Positions 9,153 to 17,850 of a stretch of 64,000 nucleotides of DNA are shown in pieces. The stretch is from Oscillospiraceae bacterium CM. GTDB lineage: Bacteria > Bacillota > Clostridia > Oscillospirales > Oscillospiraceae. The stretch lies in NCBI GenBank assembly GCA_022870705.1, contig CP072107.1, forward strand, positions 1,858,501-1,922,500, in the 5' to 3' direction. The number at the start of each line of letters is the position of its first letter. The stretch's first letter is position 1. Under the pieces are notes generated by a model. The model did no database searches and was not told the DNA's origin. It was given only the letters and a program-made list of their open reading frames with translations. A program made the translations under genes and the position numbers.

Positions 9153-9848
9153 TTAATCTTCCAAAAGCGCCTCAAGCGCTTTTATGTCAACAATGCGAAC
9201 GGATTCCTTATAAAACTCAATGATCCCCCGATCGCGCATTTTGCACAGTTCCCGCGACATGGACGGTCTTGAGACATTTAAGAAATCAGCCAGCTCGACC
9301 CTATTCATCGGGAACTTGAACGTCATGCTGTCCGACAACTTGTACTGCTCTAACAGATATCGGCTGAGCTTACCGTTGATGCTTTTAAGCGACAGGTAAT
9401 CAACTTTCCTGCTGAGAATATTTGCCTTGTATGAGACAACAAGGACGAGGTTGACGAGAATCCGCTGATGATATCGGCAGCCTCTCTGGCACATCGTGAG
9501 AATTTTCTCCGGGTGGATTGTCATCACAGTCGCATCCGTCATGGCCTGCGCGGCGGCTGTCCATATTTTTTCTCCGCAGAAGGCCAGTACCTCGCCGAAC
9601 ATGGCCCCCGGTTTAAAGGTGTTGACGATGACGCGCGTACCGCTTTTTGTTTCTTTGATAATGGCCACTTCTCCGGCGAGGATGATTTTAACCCCGTCAA
9701 ACGGTGCGTCCAGACGCACGACATAGTCATTTTTCTTATAATGCTCAATCTGAAAATCCAGACACTGCAGAACATGCAGGATATCACCTTCATCAATGTC
9801 TTTAAAAAGCGGTGAATTTAAAGACGCTGCCAGATAGTCGGGTTGCAT
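9153..9848 (-). CDS. Crp/Fnr family transcriptional regulator
   Basis: 231 aa: N-terminal cyclic-nucleotide-binding-like beta roll and C-terminal winged helix with VELADFLNVSRPSMSRELCKM as recognition region. AAGGAGGAG lies just upstream of the ATG at 9848, so the longer frame to 9908 is not used. There is no N-terminal Cys cluster, so it is not an oxygen-sensing iron-sulfur Fnr; Cys and His in the central region could still bind a ligand. Ligand unknown. Neighbours are the YeiH transporter, whose promoter carries a matching palindrome, and the ApbE/ndh2 electron-transfer locus. Confidence 0.9.
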   Translation of the reverse strand: MQPDYLAASLNSPLFKDIDEGDILHVLQCLDFQIEHYKKNDYVVRLDAPFDGVKIILAGEVAIIKETKSGTRVIVNTFKPGAMFGEVLAFCGEKIWTAAAQAMTDATVMTIHPEKILTMCQRGCRYHQRILVNLVLVVSYKANILSRKVDYLSLKSINGKLSRYLLEQYKLSDSMTFKFPMNRVELADFLNVSRPSMSRELCKMRDRGIIEFYKESVRIVDIKALEALLED

Positions 9849-9965
9849 CGCTCCTCCTTCTGTATCCTGGGATACTGGATTTATCGATGTAATTGCTTTA
9901 TAATACAAGATATAATATTTTTTTAACAGACTTTTAAAATTTTATCAATTTGCGGAGCCTTCCAG

Positions 9966-11024
9966 TTACGACGGTGAGACGGCCGACGTCACGGCAGACG
10001 TTTCGGCCGGTTCAAATTTGACTGTGTCCCCAAGCCCCGGCGTCGTGACGACTTTCCCGTCTTTCGTAATGAAAATTGCCTCGACGTTATCCATGGATTC
10101 AACAAGCGCCGTCGCCTTATCGATTCCCAGCAAGAAGCATGTTGCCGCGAGGCCGTCACCTTGTTTGGATGCATTTGAAATGATGGTGACGGATGCAAGA
10201 TTATTTTCTACGGGATAGCCAGTGCGCGGGTCGAGAATGTGTGCGTAAACTTTGCCGTTCTCGATAAAATAGCGCTCATAAATGCCGGACGTCACGACTG
10301 ATTTGTCCGAAACGTACAGATACCCAATATCGACGTTTCTGTCCATAAACGGCTGCTGCACACCGACGACCCATGGCGTATCCGTATCCTTCGAGCCGAT
10401 GACCACAACGTTGCCGCCGAGATTAACGATGGCCTTTTTGACGCCCTGAGAAACAAGGTATTCTTTAACCTTGTCGGCGATATAGCCCTTCGCGAGACCG
10501 CCGAGATCTAACTGCGTTTCTTTATTCCGCAGCGTGACCGTGTTGCCGTCGATGACGATATTTTCATAACCGATTGTCGCCATAGCGGCTTTAATCTGAT
10601 TTTCTGGCGGAACCTTCGGGTTTTCTCCCTCGATGTTCCAAAGCGTCGTCAAGGCGCCGACGGTGATATCAAACAGTCCGTCCGACTCCTTGCTGTAGGC
10701 GATGCCCTCGTTAATCACATCGATTGTATCCTTGTCAACCGTTACCGGCTCACCGGCAGCGTGATTGATTTTGTAAATATCACTGCCCTCGATTGTCGTG
10801 CTGAAGAGATTCTCATAATGCGAAATAACGTCGAACGACCCGTCAATCAGAGACTGCTGCTGTTTGTCGTACAGCGTGATTGTACAGATCGTGTTCAGCA
10901 GAAATTTCGTATCGGAAACAGGCGTCGTCTCTTTCTTTTTAAACATGATAACGGCGGTGACGACGGCTGCGAGCAGGATAATGACGGAAAGCGCAACCGA
11001 CAGGACATAATAAGATCGTTTCAT
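9966..11024 (-). CDS. apbE: ApbE-type FAD:protein FMN transferase, membrane-anchored
   Basis: 352 aa from ATG 11024, which has GTGGAG 7 nt upstream. One N-terminal membrane helix (about residues 5-30) without a lipobox Cys, then the ApbE domain: DLGGLAKGYIADKV, NLGGNVVVIG and HILDPRTGYPV. ApbE enzymes use FAD to attach FMN to Thr/Ser of exported electron-transfer proteins. The N-terminal anchor places it outside the membrane. It is divergent from ndh2 and corresponds to FmnB in the Listeria extracellular electron transfer locus (established for that organism; inferred here from gene content). Confidence 0.93.
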   Translation of the reverse strand: MKRSYYVLSVALSVIILLAAVVTAVIMFKKKETTPVSDTKFLLNTICTITLYDKQQQSLIDGSFDVISHYENLFSTTIEGSDIYKINHAAGEPVTVDKDTIDVINEGIAYSKESDGLFDITVGALTTLWNIEGENPKVPPENQIKAAMATIGYENIVIDGNTVTLRNKETQLDLGGLAKGYIADKVKEYLVSQGVKKAIVNLGGNVVVIGSKDTDTPWVVGVQQPFMDRNVDIGYLYVSDKSVVTSGIYERYFIENGKVYAHILDPRTGYPVENNLASVTIISNASKQGDGLAATCFLLGIDKATALVESMDNVEAIFITKDGKVVTTPGLGDTVKFEPAETSAVTSAVSPS

Positions 11025-11053
11025 TGATAACTCCACTTGTCAGTAATAAACCG

Positions 11054-11082
11054 ATTATTGTTTATTTATAGAAAAAAGTCAA
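11054..11082 (-). promoter_or_regulatory. Promoter of apbE
   Basis: Minus strand: TTGACT, 17-bp spacer, AATAAT. It lies inside an inverted repeat, TTATTGTT (11055-11062) and AACAATAA (11081-11088), which could be an operator shared with the divergent ndh2 gene. Confidence 0.55.
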
Positions 11083-11129
11083 CAATAACTTCCGTCTCAG
11101 AGCGGAATTCAGTAAAGGGGTTGAAGTCC

Positions 11130-13058
11130 ATGGATAAAAACATTGTCATTGTCGGCGCCGGTTACGCCGGTGTGCTGACAGCCAAAAAGCTTGCCAAGCG
11201 TCTGAAAAAACAGCCGGACGTCAAAATCACGCTCATTGACAAGCACCCATACCATACGATGCTGACAGAGCTGCACGAGGTCGCTTTCAACCGTGTCCCG
11301 GGCGACAGCGTCCGTATTAGCCTGAAGAAGATTTTTGCCGGACGGAAGGTTGACGTCGTTCTTGACACAATCACCGCCGTCGATTATGACAAAAGAATCC
11401 TGACCGGAAAGAACGGCACTTATTCGTATGATTATCTTGTGCTATCGACCGGCTCGAAGCCGACGTTTTTCGGCACGCCGGGCGCTGAGGAATATTCGTA
11501 CAAGCTCTGGTCGTTTGATGATGCCGTTCTGCTTAAAAACCGTGTCATCGATTTGTTTAAGCAGGCTGTTTCCGAGACGGATGATGCGTTAAAGCGCCGC
11601 CTTCTGACGTTTTATATCGTCGGCGCCGGTTTTACGGGTGTCGAGGCGGCCGGCGACTTGGCCGAATGGGTTCCCGTCCTCTGTGACGAATACGAAATTG
11701 CCCGCGAGCTCGTCCGAATCGTCAACGTCGATATGCTCGACCGCGCTGTTCCAAACTTCCCGCCGAAGGTTTCCGCGAAAGCGGAGCGCCGGCTGAAGAA
11801 GATGGGCGTTGAGGTCGTTTTAAAAACAGGCGTCTCAGCCGTTGGCGAGACGTTTATTGAGCTCAAACGCGGCGAGACGCTTTTCCGCGAGGAAACGGCG
11901 ACCATTATCTGGACGGCTGGCATCGAGGGCTCCGACGTCGTCAAACAGGCCACGCTCAAGAAAGCGGGCCGTGAGCGCCTGCAAACGGATGCTTGCCTCC
12001 GCGCCGAGGGCAAAACAAATGTCTACGTCGCCGGTGACAATGTTTTTTACGTGCCGGAGGGCGAAAAAGCGCCGGTACCGCAGATGGTTGAAAATGCCGA
12101 GCAGTGCGCGCACACAGTTGCTAACAACATTGCCGCCGAAATAACCGGTGCCGGCACCATGGAGAAATACGAGCCTAAGTTCCACGGCGCGATGCTCAGC
12201 ATCGGCGGCCGGTATGCCGCCGCTTACGTCGGCACTGCCAAAAACAAAATATCTCTGGCCTCCTTCTTCGCGATGTTCGCCAAGCACTTTATTAATGTGA
12301 TTTATTTTATCCAGGTTCTCGGCTGGAATAAGATTGCAAGTTACCTCGGCTATGAATTCTTTAAAATCCGTAACTGCCGCAGCTTCTTGGGCGGTCATTT
12401 TTCCAACCGCACGCCGAGCTTTCTGCTCGTGCCGCTCCGCGTCTTCCTTGGAGCCGTCTGGGTCTATGAGGGCATTTTAAAAATCAGCGAGGGCTGGCTG
12501 CAGTCCCCGAAGCTGGCCGCCTACTTTAAAGGCGCGTCGGATGTCTTTACGAGTGTTCTGAGCAATCCTGGCGCGACGGACGCTACCTCCAGCGCCACAA
12601 CAGCCGCCAGCGGGGCCGCCGCCGCACCGGCCGCGTCGCTCATCTTCAACTGGAATATCCTTGGCCTTTTCAAGGTCATCGCCATTCAGGCGACGGACAT
12701 TGCCGTTAAAATTCAGATGGGCCTGATGGACTGGTTTACCGCAACGTTTATGACACAGACCGCGGGCCAGCAGATGTTCTTCCAGACGCTCGTCGTCATC
12801 TCCGAGATCACTGTCGGCGTCCTTTTAATCCTTGGGTTGTTCACCTTCATTTCCTCCGGCTACTCCATCGTGCTGCAATCGATGTTCCTCATGACGACCG
12901 GCATGTATATGGCCCAGTGGTGGATGATCTTTGCCGCTTTTGCGCTTCTTATTGGCGCGGGCAGAACGTTTGGCCTCGATTATTACGCGATGCCGTTCTT
13001 GAAAAAACACTGGAAGAATGTAAAAATCGCCAGAAAGCTCTATTTGTATAATGACTAA
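11130..13058 (+). CDS. Type II NADH dehydrogenase with C-terminal DoxX-like membrane domain
   Basis: 642 aa from ATG 11130 (AAAGGGG 9 nt upstream). Residues 1-430 are an NDH-2 flavoprotein with an N-terminal FAD motif (VGAGYAGV) and an internal NADH motif (VGAGFTGVEAAGDLAEW). A DoxX-like set of about four hydrophobic segments follows (about 455-630), interrupted by a low-complexity Ala/Thr/Ser linker near residues 475-500. NDH-2 passes electrons from NADH to quinone without pumping ions. The extra membrane domain is also found in Ndh2 of flavin-based extracellular electron transfer systems. The stop overlaps the start of the polyprenyl synthase by 8 nt. Confidence 0.9.
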   Translation: MDKNIVIVGAGYAGVLTAKKLAKRLKKQPDVKITLIDKHPYHTMLTELHEVAFNRVPGDSVRISLKKIFAGRKVDVVLDTITAVDYDKRILTGKNGTYSYDYLVLSTGSKPTFFGTPGAEEYSYKLWSFDDAVLLKNRVIDLFKQAVSETDDALKRRLLTFYIVGAGFTGVEAAGDLAEWVPVLCDEYEIARELVRIVNVDMLDRAVPNFPPKVSAKAERRLKKMGVEVVLKTGVSAVGETFIELKRGETLFREETATIIWTAGIEGSDVVKQATLKKAGRERLQTDACLRAEGKTNVYVAGDNVFYVPEGEKAPVPQMVENAEQCAHTVANNIAAEITGAGTMEKYEPKFHGAMLSIGGRYAAAYVGTAKNKISLASFFAMFAKHFINVIYFIQVLGWNKIASYLGYEFFKIRNCRSFLGGHFSNRTPSFLLVPLRVFLGAVWVYEGILKISEGWLQSPKLAAYFKGASDVFTSVLSNPGATDATSSATTAASGAAAAPAASLIFNWNILGLFKVIAIQATDIAVKIQMGLMDWFTATFMTQTAGQQMFFQTLVVISEITVGVLLILGLFTFISSGYSIVLQSMFLMTTGMYMAQWWMIFAAFALLIGAGRTFGLDYYAMPFLKKHWKNVKIARKLYLYND

Positions 13059-14019
13059 ACAGCAGCTGCCTGAAAAAATAGAATACGCCGCCGCGCTCGC
13101 TGTTGTGAAAGATTTGATCCACAGCTCCCTGTTAGACTCGGATGCGCTTGTTTCTGAAATGATGCACCATTTAACACTGTCGGAAGGTAAGAACTTCAGA
13201 GCGCTTCTTCTGATGGCCGCCGCGTCTGACGACTCGGGCAATGTCCCGAAAAACGCGCTCGTTGCCGCCGCAGCGATGGAGATGCTTCATCTGGCGTCGC
13301 TCGTCCATGACGATGTTATTGACAACGCCGACACGCGCCGCGGCCTGCCGAGCGTCCGAGAGAGCTTCGGGAACAAATCGGCCGTCATCGCGGGCGACTA
13401 TCTGTTTTGTAAATGCTTTCTGCTGACCGCAGAGCTGTCGGAACATTTTCAGAGCCGGTTTTTGGACATTGCCAAGACGATGTCGAAGCTCTGCCTTGGT
13501 GAAATGCGCGAAATGCAGCACCACGGTGACACGGCCCTGTCCATCCGCCAGTATTTTCGGATTATCGCCGGAAAAACGTCCGCCCTATTTGCGTTGGCGC
13601 TCTATTCGGGCGCGCTTATTGGCGGCGCGGATGAAAAAGAGGCTCGCCGTCTCGCGCGCTTCGGCCATTATATTGGGATGGCTTTTCAGTTAACGGACGA
13701 CTGCCTTGATTATCAGTCAGACGACCAAACAATGAAAAAGCCGGTCCGTCACGACCTAAATGACGGCGTCGTCACACTGCCGCTCATTTTCGCTCTCATG
13801 CAAAAGCCATCGCTTCAGGCAGCTCTCAAGGCACCGCTTGACACGCGCGGCGCGCTTGCCGTTGCTGCCGAGGTTATCGCGCTGGGTGGTGTCGACCGGA
13901 CAATGGCCGTTGCCGGGAAGTACTGCGACAAAGCCGAGAAGATTCTTGACGGTGTCCTCGAACCCAAACGCGACCTCTTGCTGTCGCTTCTTGAAAAGAT
14001 AAAAGCGCGCGTCTATTGA
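13051..14019 (+). CDS. Polyprenyl diphosphate synthase (HepT/DmkB-like)
   Basis: 322 aa with both aspartate-rich prenyl-elongation motifs, LVHDDVIDNADTRRG and LTDDCLDYQ. It lengthens isoprenoid diphosphates, most likely for the side chain of a (demethyl)menaquinone. Its 8-nt overlap with ndh2 ties quinone synthesis to the NADH:quinone oxidoreductase. In Listeria the comparable gene (dmkB) supplies the quinone used in extracellular electron transfer. No menA-type prenyltransferase is seen in this window. Chain length cannot be read with confidence. Confidence 0.9.
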   Translation: MTKQQLPEKIEYAAALAVVKDLIHSSLLDSDALVSEMMHHLTLSEGKNFRALLLMAAASDDSGNVPKNALVAAAAMEMLHLASLVHDDVIDNADTRRGLPSVRESFGNKSAVIAGDYLFCKCFLLTAELSEHFQSRFLDIAKTMSKLCLGEMREMQHHGDTALSIRQYFRIIAGKTSALFALALYSGALIGGADEKEARRLARFGHYIGMAFQLTDDCLDYQSDDQTMKKPVRHDLNDGVVTLPLIFALMQKPSLQAALKAPLDTRGALAVAAEVIALGGVDRTMAVAGKYCDKAEKILDGVLEPKRDLLLSLLEKIKARVY

Positions 14020-14100
14020 CGCTTCATGCTGCGCGGATAGCCGCGCGGAACATGGACAATACTATCAGCAAAGCGGAAGCTTTGCATAACGGAGCAAACC

Positions 14101-14508
14101 ATGCCGGATATGCAGAAAAACAGGAAATTCTTTTCGAAGAAGGATCTCGTTGTCATCACGGGCATCCTGCTCCTTGCCGTTGCTATTTTCGCCGTTAAAT
14201 ATTTCTTGACCGACCAAACCGCCGCGTCTGTGGCGATGATCTATTATGACACAAAGCTCGTTAAAACCGTTGAATTGGCGCCAGGTCTCAATGACGAATT
14301 CCCCGTTCCCGGCCAGCCGAATGTGACCTTGCTCATCAAAGACGGCAAAATCTGCTTTTATGAGTCAACGTGTCCTGATAAAATTTGCATCAGATCAGGC
14401 TTTTTAAGCCGTCCCGGTGAAAGTGCCGCCTGTCTGCCGAACAGAGTCGCCATCCAGATTGTCGCCTCCGGCGATTCCAAATCAGGGGCCGACACCTATA
14501 TCCATTAG
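14101..14508 (+). CDS. NusG domain II-containing membrane-anchored protein (EetA-like)
   Basis: 135 aa. One N-terminal membrane helix (about residues 16-36) is followed by an extracytoplasmic NusG-domain-II-like beta barrel with conserved cysteines in STCPDKICI and AACLPNRV. Such proteins recur next to Gx-transporter/HepS-like membrane proteins and ApbE. In Listeria, EetA has this architecture and is needed for extracellular electron transfer; its chemistry is not known. The gene follows the polyprenyl synthase by 81 bp. Confidence 0.85.
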   Translation: MPDMQKNRKFFSKKDLVVITGILLLAVAIFAVKYFLTDQTAASVAMIYYDTKLVKTVELAPGLNDEFPVPGQPNVTLLIKDGKICFYESTCPDKICIRSGFLSRPGESAACLPNRVAIQIVASGDSKSGADTYIH

Positions 14509-14517
14509 AAAACGGTT

Positions 14518-15105
14518 GTGTCAATGAAAGATAAACAGATGAAAAATCAGCGCCGTGTCAATACGTCACATTTGACACTCATGGGTCTTCTTTTTGCACT
14601 TTCCATCACATTAACGGCGGTTGAGTATCTGCTGCCACCGCTGCCCATGCTGCCGCCCGGCGTCAAGCTCGGCCTATCTAATATTGTCACAATGTACTGC
14701 CTCTTCTTTCTCGGACGGCGCTCGGCATTTACCATCGTTTTTTTAAAGTCGGCTTTTGTTTTTCTCATGCGCGGATTCACCGCTTTTCTGATGAGCTTTT
14801 CCGGCGGTATCCTGTCGGCTCTCGTCATGCTGCTCCTGCTCTTGCTCGTCCGCCAGAATATCTCGTATCTTATCATCAGCATCGCGGGAGCCATCACACA
14901 CAACTTAGGGCAGATTATTGTCGCATCGTTTCTCCTTGGAACAGCGCTTGTCTTCGCCTATCTCCCTGTTCTTCTCATCTCCGGCGTCATTATGGGCACC
15001 CTTACCGGGACACTTTTGAAAGTCGTCATGCCCGCTTTTAACGCTATTGGCAACGTCACACCAGACAGCATGAACCGGCAAAGCCGTTCAAATAAAAATA
15101 TTTAG
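14518..15105 (+). CDS. Gx transporter family / heptaprenyl diphosphate synthase component I-like membrane protein (EetB-like)
   Basis: 195 aa, about five hydrophobic segments with the family pattern LPPLPMLPPGVKLGLSNIVTMYCLF near the N-terminus. Called heptaprenyl diphosphate synthase component I in many annotations, but the membrane topology resembles ECF S-components, and in Listeria the homologue is EetB. It may start at GTG 14518 or at the ATG 6 nt further; no strong Shine-Dalgarno separates them. It follows the NusG-II gene by 9 nt, the usual pairing for this family. Confidence 0.85.
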   Translation: MSMKDKQMKNQRRVNTSHLTLMGLLFALSITLTAVEYLLPPLPMLPPGVKLGLSNIVTMYCLFFLGRRSAFTIVFLKSAFVFLMRGFTAFLMSFSGGILSALVMLLLLLLVRQNISYLIISIAGAITHNLGQIIVASFLLGTALVFAYLPVLLISGVIMGTLTGTLLKVVMPAFNAIGNVTPDSMNRQSRSNKNI

Positions 15106-15117
15106 GAGGTAACAAAA

Positions 15118-16074
15118 TTGAAAAACCACAGTTCACTCAAAAAAGTATTGGCCACGGCGATATCAGTCGCCACCGTTGTGATGCTTTTTGCCGGGTGCAA
15201 GCCCTCGGGCACCGGTACGCCGAACGCATCCGAGCAGCCCGGCACGTCCGCTGCAACTTTGCAGACTTTTGATTTCTCAACGGTCATGACAAGCTTCACA
15301 GAGGGACAGAACAAGTCCGACAACTGGGACAGAACGAACATCATCGCAACTGACACAACGACGACGGCAACGATTGCCGCCCCACGCGATGAGACAACCT
15401 CTGTCGTCATGCTTAAGGGCAACAGCGGTAAGCTTGAAGCAACTTCAACAACGTCCGGCACTTTGACGACTGACCCCACGAAAGATTCCTATTTTGCCAG
15501 TGCCGTCCTGCTTAAAGACGGTGCCCCCGCCCAGTATGGCGACGGCATCTTTAAGTTCAAGATGAGACTTTCCGCGCCGCAGGCCGGTGAGCTCAACAGC
15601 GCCGTTATCTTTAAGGATGCAGCGCCGTTCAATACGCTCTCCGATGACAACGTGACAAAAGCCCTCGCCATCGTCACCGTTGGCGGTACTGTTCAGATTC
15701 AGCGCAATTACACCGACGCTTCCGGCACTCTTGTCAAGCAGGATGTCGTCAAAGACACAGGCGTGAGCCTCAATGATGGCAAGTATCACTACTTCATCCT
15801 TGCCATGCAGGATGTCTCCACCGGCACAAACGTCAAGCTCTGGATCGACGGCAACGTCGTTTACAGCGGTGTTGTGACGGGTGTCACCGGCGCCGGCGCC
15901 ATCCAGCTTATCAACAACTCCACCCCGATGTTTGACAAAGCCGGCAATCCGCTTATTAAAGCTGGCCGTACCGAAGGCACGTTTGCTACTGTCACAGCTT
16001 GCAACGAAACGTATGTCGGTGGCTATGACGACGGCCCTGCCGTTTCTGCCATCACCCTCGACGCTGTGAAATAA
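15118..16074 (+). CDS. Secreted lipoprotein with LamG/concanavalin-like beta domain
   Basis: 318 aa from a TTG start with AGGAGGT 8 nt upstream. A signal peptide (about residues 5-26) ends in the lipobox LFAGC, so it should be lipid-anchored outside the membrane. A Thr/Ser-rich stretch follows, then segments such as YGDGIFKFKMRL and VKLWIDGNVVYSG, typical of a LamG/concanavalin-like jelly roll. I do not recognise a specific family. It starts 12 nt after the EetB-like gene and ends the operon, where Listeria has the FMN-carrying lipoprotein PplA elsewhere in its locus. I see no canonical FMN-attachment motif (a D..SGAT-type sequence), so electron transfer by this protein is only a guess. Confidence 0.75.
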   Translation: MKNHSSLKKVLATAISVATVVMLFAGCKPSGTGTPNASEQPGTSAATLQTFDFSTVMTSFTEGQNKSDNWDRTNIIATDTTTTATIAAPRDETTSVVMLKGNSGKLEATSTTSGTLTTDPTKDSYFASAVLLKDGAPAQYGDGIFKFKMRLSAPQAGELNSAVIFKDAAPFNTLSDDNVTKALAIVTVGGTVQIQRNYTDASGTLVKQDVVKDTGVSLNDGKYHYFILAMQDVSTGTNVKLWIDGNVVYSGVVTGVTGAGAIQLINNSTPMFDKAGNPLIKAGRTEGTFATVTACNETYVGGYDDGPAVSAITLDAVK

Positions 16075-16094
16075 GAATCTTCTTCTAACCGCAA

Positions 16095-16128
16095 CAAAAC
16101 CCGCCCTTTTGGGCGGGTTTTGTGTTTT
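16095..16128 (+). terminator. Terminator of the ndh2-lipoprotein operon
   Basis: 12-bp perfect stem (16095-16106 with 16111-16122), TTTT loop, followed by T-rich sequence. It also marks the left border of the AT-rich islet. Confidence 0.85.
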
Positions 16129-16151
16129 GGGGGTTTTAACTAGTGTTATTG

Positions 16152-16180
16152 TTGAATATTGTCGGATAAGGGAATATAAT
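16152..16180 (+). promoter_or_regulatory. Promoter of the 5'-nucleotidase-like gene
   Basis: TTGAAT, 17-bp spacer, TATAAT. Downstream, a small hairpin (CTACTA 16233-16238 with TAGTAG 16246-16251) abuts the GGAG ribosome-binding site (16251-16254). Confidence 0.75.
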
Positions 16181-16265
16181 ACAAGAGGGCGTGGGGAGGG
16201 GTTGGAGTAATAGCGATAATTAGAATTGGACTCTACTAATCTTAATAGTAGGAGAGTGGCCAGAT

Positions 16266-17204
16266 ATGCCATACCCAATTGAGAAAAAGCTAGTTGTAGG
16301 TGTATCTTCTAATGCTTTGTTTGATTTGCAAGTCGAAGATGAAATTTATAAAGAGCAAGGGTTAAAAGCATATAAAGAATATCAAACTGATAATCGAACT
16401 GTTATTTTGGGAAAAGGTTTGGCATATCCATTTATCCGTAGATTTCTAAGTATTAATAAACTCTTTCCTAATAAACAGCCTGTTGAAGTCGTTGTTTTAT
16501 CGAAAAACAGTCCTGAAACAGGTCTTCGGGTATTCAACTCAATTTGTGAATACAAACTTGACATCTCAAGAGCTGCATTTACATCTGGAAAAAGTCCTTA
16601 TGAATATATACCGGCTTTTAATATTTCATTATTTTTATCAACTGATGAAAATGATGTAAAAAACGCAATCAATAAGAATTATCCAGCTGGTAGAATCCTC
16701 AAAACAAGTATCCGTGATAATGAAGAGGATACTGAGCTTCGTCTTGCTTTTGATTTTGATGGTGTATTAGCAGACGATTCAGCTGAACAGTACTATCAAG
16801 AATGTAAAGATTTAGATAAGTATTTTGAACATGAGACCGCGTATTCAAGCAAACCATTAGAAGCTGGTTTACTACTTGGTTTTTTACAAAAAGTATCCTT
16901 TTTTCAGAAATTAGAAGATAAAGCTTTAGAACAAGATCCCGAGTACAAGAAGGTGCTTAGAACAGCAATTATTACAGCTAGGAATGCACCTGCTCATGAA
17001 AGAGCAGTTAATACATTAAAATACTGGGATGTCAATGTGGATGAAATGTTTTTTCTAGGGGGCATCGAAAAAAGAAGAATTTTAGAAATTTTAAAACCTC
17101 ATTTGTTTATTGATGATCAAATTTTTCACCTAGATGAATCCTTGAGTGATATACCGTTAGTACACATTCCTTTCGGAGTTATTAACAGAGAAAAAGTAGA
17201 ATAA
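16266..17204 (+). CDS. 5'-nucleotidase family protein (cytosolic, HAD-like)
   Basis: 312 aa. N-terminal region with LVVGVSSNALFDL and an internal HAD-type nucleophile motif LAFDFDGVLADD, followed by ITARNAP and FLGG.EKRRIL with LFIDDQ as the late acidic motif. This arrangement matches the cytosolic 5'-nucleotidase family that dephosphorylates nucleoside monophosphates. The gene and its partner are clearly more AT-rich than their neighbours and sit between two terminators, suggesting acquisition by transfer. Physiological role unknown; nucleotide salvage or a defence-type role are both open. Confidence 0.8.
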   Translation: MPYPIEKKLVVGVSSNALFDLQVEDEIYKEQGLKAYKEYQTDNRTVILGKGLAYPFIRRFLSINKLFPNKQPVEVVVLSKNSPETGLRVFNSICEYKLDISRAAFTSGKSPYEYIPAFNISLFLSTDENDVKNAINKNYPAGRILKTSIRDNEEDTELRLAFDFDGVLADDSAEQYYQECKDLDKYFEHETAYSSKPLEAGLLLGFLQKVSFFQKLEDKALEQDPEYKKVLRTAIITARNAPAHERAVNTLKYWDVNVDEMFFLGGIEKRRILEILKPHLFIDDQIFHLDESLSDIPLVHIPFGVINREKVE

Positions 17205-17339
17205 AAACCCTAAAGTAAAATCATGAGAAAGAAGCTTAAATATTAGCGCAGGATGTACTAACGTTAGTGATGCACTTCAGTAGATGCTGTTTCATTTAAG
17301 CAAAATGTAAGTAGAGATTTGATTAAGGAGTGTTCTTTA

Positions 17340-17801
17340 ATGTTTGGTAAGGGAAAAGTGAAAAAGAGAGCGAACGAAATAGTTGATAATGTATTGAATG
17401 ATACTAATGATTTAATAGAAACCTTAAAGGCAAAAGGATATTCTATATCAATTAGCAAACATGAAACAGAATGTTTGCTACTAGGTATGCAATCATTCTT
17501 GATTAGCGGTTTTAAGCAAGATTATGATTTAGCACTTGAACTAGTTCCAGCTTATCAAAAAAAGATCATGCCGTTTTTAAACAGAGAGGAGTATAGTGCG
17601 CTCACAAAATATCTAAATGATAAATATCTTGAGTATAGAGAGATAGCTATAAAAATTCAATTTTGTTCAGAACAATGGCAAAGAATAATGTTTGAAGAAT
17701 TTGCAAAGCAGACAATTACATATATGGGAACTGCAAATACTTATGAAACAGTTGAAACAGTAGTTTCTTTCATAACATTGCTATATAACAATATGCTGTA
17801 A
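17340..17801 (+). CDS. Hypothetical protein, 153 aa, AT-rich islet
   Basis: Start ATG 17340 has TAAGGAG 9 nt upstream; the frame also extends to a TTG at 17319, which is upstream of that ribosome-binding site. Largely helical by composition, with a basic N-terminus and many Glu/Lys/Tyr. No membrane segment and no motif I recognise. It shares the AT-rich composition of the preceding nucleotidase-like gene (135 bp gap), where a perfect 12-bp palindrome (17257-17268) is the only structure noticed. Confidence 0.65.
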   Translation: MFGKGKVKKRANEIVDNVLNDTNDLIETLKAKGYSISISKHETECLLLGMQSFLISGFKQDYDLALELVPAYQKKIMPFLNREEYSALTKYLNDKYLEYREIAIKIQFCSEQWQRIMFEEFAKQTITYMGTANTYETVETVVSFITLLYNNML

Positions 17802-17850
17802 TATAAGTAAAAGGACAGTTCAAACTACCCTCCCACTCTCAAACACCACA

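Noticed and set aside
12540-12640. PGAT/SGA segments in the Ndh2 linker as FMN-attachment sites
   Set aside because: They lack the preceding Asp of known ApbE target motifs and lie in a low-complexity Ala/Thr/Ser linker.
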